Below, one piece after another: positions 35,101 through 44,200 of a stretch of DNA of 64,000 nt; the first letter of the stretch is position 1, and each line of letters opens with the position of its first letter. A program made the translations under genes and the position numbers. The notes below the pieces were generated by a model. It worked only from the letters and a program-made list of their open reading frames with translations, had not been told where the DNA came from and ran no database searches. Origin of the DNA: Nageia nagi (taxonomy: Eukaryota > Pinophyta); NCBI GenBank assembly GCA_050084985.1, contig JBITNC010000001.1, forward strand, positions 109,678,001 to 109,742,000, written 5' to 3'.

Positions 35101-35667
35101 ATAGCCAATTTTGATGGTGAGACATACCTATCTGTCTCTTCACCTGCTACTATGGCTAACATGGACAATAACAATTGTAGATGTGTAGAAAAATTGGAGG
35201 AGTGAGAGCTCAAAACTAGGGAACTCTATAAACTTTATGGTCCCAACTGCATTTTTATTTAGCCAGGCTATGATACTTGCTCTCAAATTTGAACTAGGTG
35301 TCATATACCAATCAATGTGCATAAGGGAATGCATAGGGGAGGGTGGATTAAAAGCCTTCGCTATCAAAATAGAATCCAAATTTAGGATAGTTTTTCCTTA
35401 CAAGTCTCTAACAATTCTAGTTATAGGATCAAATGCTCCCCTTATAACCTCTATCAACTCAAGAGCAGGAAAGCATCTATGCGGAATGAAGTACATGAGA
35501 CCCGACCCCATTGGTGAATGTGCTATGTGATTAAAACTAAAGTTTGGGCACTTACCTTCAACGGTGCCCTTGGGGTTCTTATTTTGAGCTATAATTTCAG
35601 TGTCCCACAATAATTCCATGGAATCTATTATTTTCCTTGCTATCTTAGCTGATGATCCTGAGCTCAT
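32130..35667 (-). pseudogene. Unknown long extra ORF (about 1180 codons) of B
   Basis: Starts at the minus-strand ATG at 35665-35667 (MSSGSSAKIARKIIDSMELL) and stays recognisable to near 32130, with about eight stops and two or three frameshifts (near 35150 and 33200). Several stops fit C-to-T or G-to-A decay, e.g. the TGA at 34755-34757. Parts in order: N-terminal globular region (35667-34410) with IVAGEETDRYVSPSKLAIAY and FAYVSHVVWMMIHQNAGVFK; DQGWSEEKIATFTQYW (34200); an acidic DECSDDSDEERE (34030); a basic PPKRRRKS that could be a nuclear signal, then a Pro/Ser-rich stretch (33930-33510); a predicted coiled coil with SQRDAEIATRVVEISDLNAN (33024-32692); and a C-terminal part with KFLSGLQSRIQSTDDIDTLL. 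No polymerase, nuclease or envelope motif seen. Same strand as pol, right after integrase. Family not recognised. Confidence 0.62.
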
Positions 35668-36149
35668 TTCTATTTACTTGTGTTGTGCTTCTCAACTCTT
35701 CTTGTCTCACTTCTATCACCCTTAACCAGCACTTTGCTTTTCTTGGGTTCTTTTGCTATATTCCATAGCTCCTGGCAATGCATAGTAGATACTAGCTTTG
35801 TAAATTTGTAACCAAATGCCTTCTATGAATTCTAGAATTTAGGTATTTTTGGTGAGTAGTGCTCTTGGTCCTTTTATAGCTCATTTCATTGATTGATGTG
35901 TAATCTCTCTGGATGCATGAAATAACCTAACGGATAGTAGCATTAATAACTAATTTGATATTATACTCTCTTTTTGGGAACTCTAAGATTTGATTTTCTA
36001 TATCCCTTTTGGAAACTTCAATTCTATCAGTGCACAAGTACAACTACCATTAACACTAAGCTGCTAATAAATAGCTAACAACTACAATAACAACTTGAAA
36101 TAAATGCAAATGGCACACTATTTATAATATGTGTACAAAATTATATCTT
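35668..36149 (-). other. Spacer between integrase and extra ORF of B
   Basis: AT-rich, no frame. A separate promoter or splice site for the extra ORF cannot be shown. Confidence 0.4.
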
Positions 36150-37640
36150 TCAAAAGGTCACTGTCCTGCGCTTATGGTCTTATATCACTTTAGGTGCTGT
36201 CCATTAACTAAAATTAGTAGTTTGCACCCATTTAATTTTACCAACTCAAAGGCATTTTTCCCAATGCATTTAGCTACTAAATAGGGTCTGGACCACATGG
36301 ATTCAAATTTTTTATGTTTCCTAGGTTTAGCTCTATCTTCATCCCATTTCAACACTAAATCTCCTTCTTTGAAAGTATCTAGAGTTGATTTTTGACTGTC
36401 AAACCATCTTTTTACTATTTCATTTCTTCTCTAGAGGTCTTGATATGATCGATTCCAGAGCTCTTCTAAATGCAACAGGTCATTCATCTAAACCTTAAGA
36501 GATTAAAAATTCTTGCCATATTCCTATAAAACTTTTAAAATTGGAATCTCAGAATGGCTTGGTAATACCACCCTTTTACCGTATACCAACGTATATGGGT
36601 TGGTTTTAATGGTCAATTTTACTGTGATCCTGTTTGCCCATAATGCCCAATTGAGCTTTTCATGCCAAGTTTAGAGGTTATCTTCCACTATTCTTTTGAG
36701 GATCCAAATCAAATTCTTATTTGTAGACTCAGCCAAACCATTACCTAGGGGTAATAGTTTGAGGAGGTTTTCCAATAGATACCTAATCTCATAGCAAAAT
36801 AAGTAACTTTAGCTCCTATAAATGCTAAGCCATTATCCAAAATTATCATTTGGGGAACACCATACCTGGTAATTAACTTTTCTACAAATCTTAGAATAGT
36901 CTTTTGATTTGCCTCTTTTATGGCCTTTGCTTCTGCCTACCTAGTGAAAAAATCTATAGCAGTAAGGATGAATTTATGTCCAGAAAAGGAGTTTGGATTG
37001 ATGACTTCGATAAAATCCAACCCCCACTGTTGGAAGGGTTCTTCTACTTGGATTGGTTCCAATGGTAATGCCACATTTTTCTTTCTTCCTACATACCTTT
37101 GACACTTTTCACAATTTTTTGCCTTTGCAAAAGCATCTTTGAACATAGTAGGCCAGTAATATCCCACCTGAATAATCTTGCCCACCATAGTGTATCCAGA
37201 GTAATGACCTCTAGACCCTCCAGAATGAAACTCTTCAATGAGCTTAGCTAACTTTGTCATTGGTACACATCTTAACAAAATGCCATCGTGATTTCTTCTA
37301 TAAAGTATCTGATCTATCTCCATGTAATTTTGGGCATGTATCTTGAATCTCCTTCTTTGGGATGCATTCATGTTTCTTGGCAATTTCTTGGTCTCAAAAT
37401 ATTTATTTAGCTGCTCCATCCAATCCTTTATTGTGTCTTTAGATACAGATTCTGGGGTTTCTTGTTCAACAAAGCATACCATCCCCTTTTTTGGTATCGT
37501 AGGTTTTGTAAGTTGCTCACACAGTGCTCTTCCTTTTATGAGCTTGGTGGGCCAAATTTCCACATCATATTTAAGAATTTTTGAGATCCACTCAGGTCTT
37601 CCTTCTCCCAATTCTCCCTGCATAACATAAGACCTTACAT
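36150..37640 (-). pseudogene. Integrase relic of B
   Basis: Mostly open. The HHCC finger (EFHSGGSRGHYSGY..., then CEKC near 37090-37130) is followed by GLDFIEV and IILDNGLAF with two catalytic aspartates. The C-terminal part ends near AKCIGKNAFELVKLNG (36235-36285). The 305-codon open frame 36937-37854 covers the RNase H end and the integrase N-terminus; its stop at about 36937 changes one codon inside the core. No chromodomain. Confidence 0.88.
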
Positions 37641-38050
37641 CTAGGTGTATGGTTAGAATTAAAATCCTACTCTGAGTAATGTAATGTTTTAACTTATTGA
37701 GTGCTTTCACAATAGCTAGGACTTGTTTTTCAATGAAAGTGTATTTTTCCTCACAACTGTTCATAGTCTGGCTGAAAAATGCGACTGGGTATTCTTCATT
37801 CCTTTCATACTTTTGGGTTAAAATGGTTGCAACACTAGTATCTGAACCATACACCTACAGAATAAATTCTTTGCTAAAATTTGGATTTCTCAATATAGGA
37901 GCTTTTGTAATCACTACCTTGATTTTTTGAAAACCTTCTTTACCTTCCTCAGTCCATACAAAAGGAGTATCTTTTTTTAACATCCGAGTGATGGGTTTGA
38001 TAATGTTTGAGAAATCTTGAATAAATCTTTTGACAAAGTTAATCTGACCT
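37641..38050 (-). pseudogene. RNase H relic of B
   Basis: VYGSDTS-type start, then FFSQTMNSCEEKYTFIEKQV and LNKLKHYI, typical gypsy RNase H following RT. It is partly in the same open frame as integrase. Confidence 0.85.
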
Positions 38051-38900
38051 GGAAAAGACTACAAAGACTTCTTATTAGATGGGAGAGACTAGTCATTTAT
38101 AGCTTTAACTCTATCCAGATCAATAGCCCACCCCTCTTTTGAAATGACATGGCCCAATAATTTACCCTCATCTACTGCAAAGATAGACTTCTTAGGATTT
38201 AGGGATATACCATACCTCTTGCATTTGATGAAGGCTTTCTCCAAATGTTGAACATGCATGTTTTTGTCATGAGAGAAAATAGTAATATCATCAAGGTATA
38301 CCAATAGACTCTTATTTACTAGCTCTCCAAATGCATAATCCATAGCTCTCTGAAAGGTAGCCCCTGCATTGGATAGTCTAAAAGGCATTCTCTAAAAAGC
38401 AAATGTGCCCCATTTAGTTGTAAAAGTTGTTTTAAACTGATCTTCATTTTGGACCCAAATCTGATTATACCCAGAGAAATAGTCTATTAAAGAGAACTTT
38501 TTAGCATCAGCTACAGTATTTAGTATCTATTCCATTGGCGGTAAGGGATAGTGATCTTTCAAAGATACCCTATTTAAGCCCCCAAAAATCCACACATAAC
38601 CTTATCTCACCATTTTTCTTTCGGATAGGCACCAGATTAGCTACCTAAGTGGAATGCTTGATGGGATAAATTATCCTAGCCTTGTACAATTTCAAAACCT
38701 CCTACTTCATGGCAACTTCAATCTTAGGGTTAACTAGTCTTTATTTTTGTCTAACTGGTTTAGTATCATCTATCAACTCGATTGTATGCTATATCACTGA
38801 TTTATCAAAAACCTTTAAATCATCATAAGACCAAGCAATAACATCAACATATGTTCTACATAATTTTACAATTTCTTGAATCTATTATGGATTATTAGAT
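38051..38900 (-). pseudogene. Reverse transcriptase relic of B (YLDD kept)
   Basis: The pre-RT segment (VIAWSYDDLK near 38820) and palm motifs are readable. The 99-codon open piece 38089-38388 has MPFRLSNAGATFQRAMDYAF and LLVYLDDITIFSH with both catalytic aspartates of motif C intact, then LLGHVISKEG. Other parts have stops, for example near 38395 and 38530. It is distinct in sequence from the RTs of A, C and D. Confidence 0.9.
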
Positions 38901-39148
38901 ATACCAATTTTTAATGACTAACCTGGAAAAACTTCATGTTCTTTATAGTTATCTAGGTTTATATTCATACCTCTTCTCTTTACTTGGTCACTCCTATCAA
39001 ACAATCCTTTGAATGGAATCAAATCCTTAGGGATTTTATTATTGTTTAGCTAAATTATGTCTTACTCTTGAAAAAATTCAGATTCCTCTTCTCCTACTGC
39101 ATGACATATAGCTTGTTGTAATAAAAATTGGTTAATTTGAGCCTCATC
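38901..39148 (-). pseudogene. Linker between archaeal-type RNase H and RT in B
   Basis: Interrupted frame, charged; nothing recognisable. Confidence 0.4.
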
Positions 39149-39640
39149 CTAGAAAACCTGCCAAAAGGAATCATTATTCAGAACTGATGGCTTGAAAATG
39201 AGTTGAACACCTTTTCTCTGAAACCAATCATTGGTAGGATCAAAACTAGCTCCCATTTGTGCTAAGGTGTTAGCTTCTTGGTTGAATTTCCTTGGGATAG
39301 ATTGAATATGTAATGCTTTGAAATGCTCAAATAGATCCCACACCCAATTCTAGTAAGATTTCAAATAATGATGCTTGACTAAACGTTTACCTGTCACCTA
39401 TTTCATGACCAACTCTAAATCCCCTTTGATCCTTAAACACTAAATTTTCATTTTGATGGCTTGTTCTAGTCCAAGACAAAGAGCTTCATATTCTGCTACA
39501 TTATTGGAACATAACTAGGTGAGTCTGAAAGAAAATCTATGTACCTTACCAGTTAGATTGGTTAGGATAATCCTAGCTCTGGATCCATTTTTGGATCTTT
39601 CCCCATCAAAAGACATCTCCCACATTTCATTTCTTCAAAA
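39149..39640 (-). pseudogene. Archaeal-type RNase H relic of B, upstream of RT
   Basis: The frame reads MSFDGERSKNGSRARIILTN near 39560-39620, then CSNNVAEYEALCLGLEQAI and a C-terminal IPRKFNQEANTLAQMGAS (39149-39343). F-D-G at the start and N-N-x-A-E-Y-E-A-L identify the extra RNase H of Tat-group elements. It precedes RT, while in A and D it follows RT and the first RNase H. Confidence 0.8.
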
Positions 39641-39829
39641 ATCCTCTGTTGTGAGTTCTAGGATGAAAGATTCTAGTTCTATTAAATAATAATTTCCAAA
39701 CTCCAGGTCATAGATAGTGTTAAGCATACTCATACTATAAGGGTCTTCGATTTGTAGTTCTTCCAGTAATTCATCTGATTCTTCCAATTCACCAAAGATG
39801 GCACAAACCTCTTCCTTTTTCTCCACGTG
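39641..39829 (-). pseudogene. Acidic spacer of B next to the C insertion
   Basis: The frame is open from the C insertion point (KKEEVCAIFGELEESDELL). Apparent MLT residues before HVEKK come from C's LTR. It links protease (46200-46645) to the second RNase H once C is removed. Confidence 0.65.
39825..39829. repeat. TSD of element C, left copy (ACGTG)
   Basis: Exact copy of 46157-46161. Confidence 0.95.
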
Positions 39830-40096
39830 TGTTAACACATAAAAATGATTTTATGCTTTTAAATCAATAAATTAATGAAATATGCTTGGCTTAACTATAT
39901 GTCTTGAATGGATAAAAGTGACAATATCAATGTTTGGCTTGAATTGGGAGTATTGCATAAATTGTCTTGAATATTGCATGGTGTATCTTGAGTATTGTGT
40001 GAATTATCTTGTTTATTGATGTATTTGTCTTAAATCTTGTGAATTAACCTTATTTATGTGGATGCACGCCGACCTATGGGCGGTATTACCTATATC

Positions 40097-40106
40097 TATA
40101 TAAATA
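40097..40106 (+). promoter_or_regulatory. TATA box in C's 5' LTR
   Basis: tatataaata, identical in the 3' LTR (45567-45576) and in the old relative D. Transcription would start a few tens of bases downstream. Confidence 0.65.
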
Positions 40107-40335
40107 AGGGATCTAATAGTAAGTCCACAACAACAAGGATACACATGATCCCGCGTATGGTCTTGTAAGTGGCTACCCCCTAAGGTATCTCTTGGTACCG
40201 CCTACAAGGCTGTGGTTTGTGTGCTTCCTTGCGCGAGCTATCCTGACATCTGTGATCAATTCTGATATATAACTGCTATCTGAGATATCTATACTGAAGA
40301 ACTGGACCTAACTGAGAGGTCAAAGCTATCAAGAT

Positions 40336-40413
40336 AAGACCGCCGGCGCTCCTTTGCGAACGAAAGAACACCGCCGGCGCTCTTATATTACTGAAACGGA
40401 CTGCCCGCGGTCC
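40336..40413 (+). repeat. Three GC-rich hairpin repeats in the 5' LTR
   Basis: aagaccgccggcgctcctt (40336-40354), a copy at 40364-40385 with ccgccggcgctctta, and ggactgcccgcggtcc (40398-40413). Each is an imperfect inverted repeat of about 16-20 bases around a CGC-NN-GCG core, with AT-rich spacers, 28-34 bp apart. Confidence 0.8.
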
Positions 40414-40689
40414 TCTTTTGGCATCATTGCAGGTTGCGACGCTGTTGGAAAGGTAGCTTATCATCAGTACATCGCTAATATCTACGTCTTCCGTTGTCAG
40501 GTACGTTCCGTGAGGTAAGTACACACAATCACGGTCTTGGTTGGTTACATTTACACTTCTGAATAGTTATATGTTGTTCATTGTGTATCTAGAATAAACT
40601 GCTATCCGTAGCTAGAATACAGATAATATTGAGTTTGTAGATATTTCTTTGTTTGTTTATTTGCAAATTCAATTTTATTTGTAAACATT

Positions 40690-40707
40690 TGGTGAACCCG
40701 ACGTGAA
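40690..40707 (+). other. Primer-binding site of C (probably tRNA-Trp)
   Basis: TGGTGAACCCGACGTGAA starts two bases after the LTR. Its reverse complement, TTCACGTCGGGTTCACCA, matches the 3' end of plant cytosolic tRNA-Trp as I remember it, over 18 bases. The tRNA identity comes from memory and was not searched. Confidence 0.6.
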
Positions 40708-40822
40708 CTACACATCATTACACTAAAACCCTAAAGGTCTTAGTTCAGATTAACATCTATTTTGTGAGTGTCTTAGTTATGGAACAGCTCCAGTTATTCT
40801 TGCGTAGTCTTTCAAAAGGGAT
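40708..40822 (+). other. Leader of C and likely original gag start
   Basis: An ATG at 40779 opens a 20-codon frame (MEQLQLFLRSLSKG...) that ends in TAG soon after 40835. The gag frame itself has no ATG here; a one-base change in the aaaaggg run at 40814-40820 would join the two. So the start may have been damaged. Confidence 0.5.
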
Positions 40823-42937
40823 TTGGATAAATTATTGGTAGAAATCAGACATGATGGTCCGGAGGGATCCAGAGGAATGCAACACAGCACTGAGGGTGAT
40901 AATAGTAATGTTCAGGCCACAATGGAAGGTATGCAGAGGCAGATAGATAGATTGACAAGGAGATCAGCTCCGCTTAACGAGCCTTTCGAATTCGGTAGTC
41001 CTTTATGTGATGACATTCGTAGGCATATGCCACCAGCCGATTACATTAAGCCAAAATTCAGTAAGTTCAATGGTAGAGGAGATCCAAGGAGACATATACA
41101 AGGATTTAAGGATGAATGTGAACTCACAATTGGTATAGACCAAAGATTGCAGGCTAAATTCTTCCCCCAGAGCTTGGAAGGAGATGCACGAGAATGGTTC
41201 TATGGCTTACCTGAAGGGTCCATTACATCATTTGCAGAATTCAGTGATTTGTTTCTGGAGCAATATAAGCATAACATCAGGAAGGAGGTTATGCTATCAG
41301 ATTTATGTGCTATTAAACAGGACAGTGATGAGCAGCTGGATAAATTCGTTGTGAGGTTTAAAAAGACATGGCAGCAGGTAAAGACCAAGTTAACAGAAAA
41401 AGAGGTAAATAACATTTTTAAAGAAGCTGTTATATTGCCCCTACAATCACATGTTATTGATTATACACATCTCACATTTTCCGATATGACATATAAATTG
41501 TTAGAGAAAGAAAAAGTACTTGTGAAGCTAGGGCTTGTAAAGTATAGCAATGGTGATAAGGTTAAAGCAGAAGATGAGAGACCGCAATCGTCAAAGAAGG
41601 AGAAAACTATTCATGTGGTTGAGAAGACAAATGTGATGAAAGAGAGGAAATTTGTGAAATTTCCCATACCGCCGAGGTATATCTTAAAAGATCTTATGGC
41701 AAAAAGATTATTACAACCTTTACCGAAGCGTGAGGAAGATCCTACAGTAGAAAGACCTCCTTGGTATAAGGAAGATAGATATTGCGAATACCATCAGACT
41801 AAGGGCCATACTACAAATGGGTGTATAAGCCTTAGGGATAGGGTACAGAAACTCATAGAAGAAGGATTTTATGTGTGTCCAGCAAAAGTCCAGGATGTGG
41901 AGGTAGAGCAACATGTCAATGTAATCTTCCATGAGGATGTTTGTGCGGCACTTACAAGAGGGAGAGCTAGGGAAATGGTTGATCCAGTTACCTGCAGGAG
42001 GGAGTTACCGAAAGATCCTAGAAGTTTTGATTTGATTGAGCAACTAAAGAGTACACAAGCTAAGGTTAGTCTTTTTGAGTTACTTCAGATTTCAGCACCT
42101 CATAGGGAGATGATGAATCAGGTTTTTAGGAATAGTCAGATAGATCGAAATATTTCTGTTGCTGCTTTTGCAGAAAAAGCAGAGATTTGGAGTAAAGGGG
42201 AAGTTATTACATTTAACCCTAGGGAAAAGCCTAGTAAGGACATCACTAAACTTCATTCACCTTTGTTCATAGAGGTGAATGTTTTTGGAATAACAGTTAA
42301 GAGGTCATTAATAGATAGTGGGGCAGCCCTAAATATTGCTACTACTCACTTGTTGGAACAATTTGATCCAGATATGCTACCTCCAAGGGAAGAAACTACC
42401 ATGAAAGTTAAAGGATTTGATGGTATACCTAGAAAATGTGCAGGAACTATCACACTACCGATTAAGGTTGGTAATAAAGTGATTGATACTCTATTTTATA
42501 TCACGGAAGGAAAACCTTCATTCAACTTTATTCTTGGAAGACCTTGGATAGATGATATGGATGGAGTGGCATCAACATTACATAGGTGTTTTAAATTCTG
42601 TTTTGAGGGGAATGTTTATAAGGTTGAGGCAGATGAGCAGATGGCCAAGCAATGTAACCTTGTCCTCCCAGAGAGACTGGTTCCATGTGATGTGGAAGAT
42701 AATACCCTGCAAGCTAGGAATGATCAGGTTTACAGGAAAGCATTACAGAAACTTAACGTGATGGATATGGGATTGGTTCATACGTTATCTCAAATGTCAA
42801 GGAAATTAGTTCGGACGGAAACTTCACTGAACAGCAGCAAGATAAAGAAGAAGAACGCCCGCGTTCTTTTCCCACGAAAGAGGACCGCCAGCGGTTCTTT
42901 TCTAAGGAAAAAGTGGAGAAGGACCAGTCGAGTATAA
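40823..42937 (+). CDS. gag: gag-protease polyprotein of C
   Basis: A 704-codon frame without stops. The listed start is a TTG at the frame's upstream edge; the first in-frame ATG is at 40877 (codon 19). Residues about 70-240 are the capsid-like gag core (FSKFNGRGDPRRHIQGFKDE, EWFYGLPEGSITSFAEF). The knuckle is C321-x2-H324-x4-H329-x4-C334 (CEYHQTKGHTTNGC), the Cys/His variant seen in Tat relatives. Retropepsin-like protease covers about 480-600, with catalytic D498-S-G and flap-side ILGRPW at 570-575. The last 40 residues are Lys/Arg-rich and partly encoded by two GC hairpin repeats. It packages element RNA and matures the particle. Intact apart from the start question. Confidence 0.9.
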   Translation: MDKLLVEIRHDGPEGSRGMQHSTEGDNSNVQATMEGMQRQIDRLTRRSAPLNEPFEFGSPLCDDIRRHMPPADYIKPKFSKFNGRGDPRRHIQGFKDECELTIGIDQRLQAKFFPQSLEGDAREWFYGLPEGSITSFAEFSDLFLEQYKHNIRKEVMLSDLCAIKQDSDEQLDKFVVRFKKTWQQVKTKLTEKEVNNIFKEAVILPLQSHVIDYTHLTFSDMTYKLLEKEKVLVKLGLVKYSNGDKVKAEDERPQSSKKEKTIHVVEKTNVMKERKFVKFPIPPRYILKDLMAKRLLQPLPKREEDPTVERPPWYKEDRYCEYHQTKGHTTNGCISLRDRVQKLIEEGFYVCPAKVQDVEVEQHVNVIFHEDVCAALTRGRAREMVDPVTCRRELPKDPRSFDLIEQLKSTQAKVSLFELLQISAPHREMMNQVFRNSQIDRNISVAAFAEKAEIWSKGEVITFNPREKPSKDITKLHSPLFIEVNVFGITVKRSLIDSGAALNIATTHLLEQFDPDMLPPREETTMKVKGFDGIPRKCAGTITLPIKVGNKVIDTLFYITEGKPSFNFILGRPWIDDMDGVASTLHRCFKFCFEGNVYKVEADEQMAKQCNLVLPERLVPCDVEDNTLQARNDQVYRKALQKLNVMDMGLVHTLSQMSRKLVRTETSLNSSKIKKKNARVLFPRKRTASGSFLRKKWRRTSRV
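42851..42899 (+). repeat. Two GC-rich hairpin repeats at the gag end
   Basis: aagaacgcccgcgttctt (42851-42868) is a perfect inverted repeat with CC as loop. aggaccgccagcggttctt (42881-42899) is its 30-bp neighbour with G/C at the arm positions where the first has A/T. They lie within coding sequence just before the frame change to pol. Confidence 0.85.
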
Positions 42938-43803
42938 TTCCGTATCAGGGTGGTGATCACGATTGTCAGGACGGAATCTCAGAAATGGTGCAGATCGACG
43001 AGTGGGTAAGCAGTTGTTATGTTATTGATTGTGAGATTGATGAGGAAGATGCTATACATACTATAGATCTATTTCAGAATGATGATGTCTTTCTAGAAAC
43101 ATTAGGGGCTAGAACAGAATATCCAGTAAGACATGAGAAGAGAGTTCAAACGTATTTGCTAGATATACATGCTTGTTTCGAGGAATCCAGAGATGAAAAG
43201 ATTGAAGGATTGGGAGAATTACCATTTCCTTCGACATCAGAAGCCGAGGTTACTTGGTTGAATGAAGAAATTGGAGAAGTTAATATCGGCTCTCAAGAGA
43301 CACCACAAATACTAAAAATAGGTAAGCTTCTTGAGGCATCATTGCAGAATGAATTAGTTCAGTCTTTTCACGATTATTCCGAGTTATTTGCATGGTCTTA
43401 CAAAGATATGCCAGGATTAGATGAGAATTTTGTGGTTCATAACCTAGTAGTTGAAAAGGGGGCAATCCCTGTAAAACAAGAGCCATGGAAAATGCCTTTT
43501 CAGATTTCATGGCTTGTAAAGAGGGAAACAGGGAAATCGCTAGAAGTTGGATTCATAAGATCCATAAACTACTCAGAATGGATGGCTGATGTAGTTCCAG
43601 TTAAGAAGCCTATAGCAGGATATGAGATATTGTCATTTATGGATAGCTTTTTGGGATATAATCAGATTAAAATCAAAGAAAATAATCAACATAAAATAGC
43701 TTTTAGAACACCCGGGGGCAACCGTTGCTACAAGGTAACCTCGTTTGGTCTCAATCTGGAATCCGGGGGTGATTCGCAGGGACCTGATTTTTACGGTTTT
43801 TGA
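42913..43803 (+). pseudogene. Deleted pol stub of C (pre-RT and partial RT)
   Basis: A 296-codon frame, one base back (-1) relative to gag, overlapping its last 25 bases. It contains the pre-RT segment (FHDYSELFAWSYKDMPGLDE) and RT start (INYSEWMADVVPVKKP), then jumps to GYEILSFMDSFLGYNQIKI: about 34 codons with the L-N-K-A-x-P-K-D-x-F-x-L-P region, present in D, are deleted in frame. The next segment degenerates after the FG of the MPFGL motif and the frame stops; the YVDD motif, RNase H and integrase are absent. Not a working RT. Confidence 0.88.
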
Positions 43804-43818
43804 AAAATCTTCAAGAAA

Positions 43819-43889
43819 AGGACCGCCTGCGGTCTTAGCTGAAGACCGCCGGCGTTCTAATCCTGAGAAAAGGATCGCCCGCGTTCCTT
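43819..43889 (+). repeat. Three GC-rich hairpin repeats after the pol stub
   Basis: aggaccgcctgcggtctt (43819-43836), aagaccgccggcgttct (43842-43858) and aaggatcgcccgcgttcctt (43870-43889). Same family as in the LTR and gag end, spaced 23-28 bp, loops CT, CG and CC. In all, eight distinct copies in C plus the three in the 3' LTR. Confidence 0.85.
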
Positions 43890-44009
43890 TATTCAGAAAA
43901 TCAGTTATCTAAGTATCATGTGTGCATCACAGGTGTTTGACGAATGATATATCCAGGAGAATATTGCTTTGAGTTTTATGTTTACAGATCCAAGTGATCA
44001 GATTATCAT
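43890..44009 (+). other. Short unique stretch after the hairpins of C
   Basis: No frame or repeat; leads into the first tandem array. Confidence 0.4.
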
Positions 44010-44200
44010 GCTTGTGAGAGGAGTCCAGCTCCCATAGTCAGCTTATCATGTGCTTATGAGTGGAGTCCAGCTCCCATGATCAGATTACCATGCTTGTGAG
44101 TGGAGTCCAGCTCCCATGGTCCGATTATCATGTGCTTATGAGTGGAGTTCAGCTCCCATTATCAGCTTATCATGCTTTTTGGTGGAGTGTCAGCTCCATC
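44010..44200 (+). repeat. 41-bp tandem hairpin array of C
   Basis: gagtcc/gagttc/gagtgt starts at 44021, 44063, 44103, 44145 and 44185: period 40-42. Each unit holds ggagtccagctcc or a variant with pairing arms (GGAG/CTCC; TGGAG/CTCCA in the last). Period and hairpin match the array of D in the same 3' location. Confidence 0.85.

Larger units (their letters stand above)
39830..40687 (+). repeat. 5' LTR of C (858 bp)
   Basis: TGTTAACACATAAAAATG...TTTGTAAACA. The ends are inverted repeats (TGTTAACA/TGTAAACA type). Contains a TATA box and three GC-rich hairpin repeats. Confidence 0.97.

Noticed and set aside
40276-40524. 82-codon minus frame present in both LTRs of C (also 45746-45994)
   Set aside because: Its conservation merely reflects identical LTRs; it overlaps the GC hairpins and matches nothing I know.
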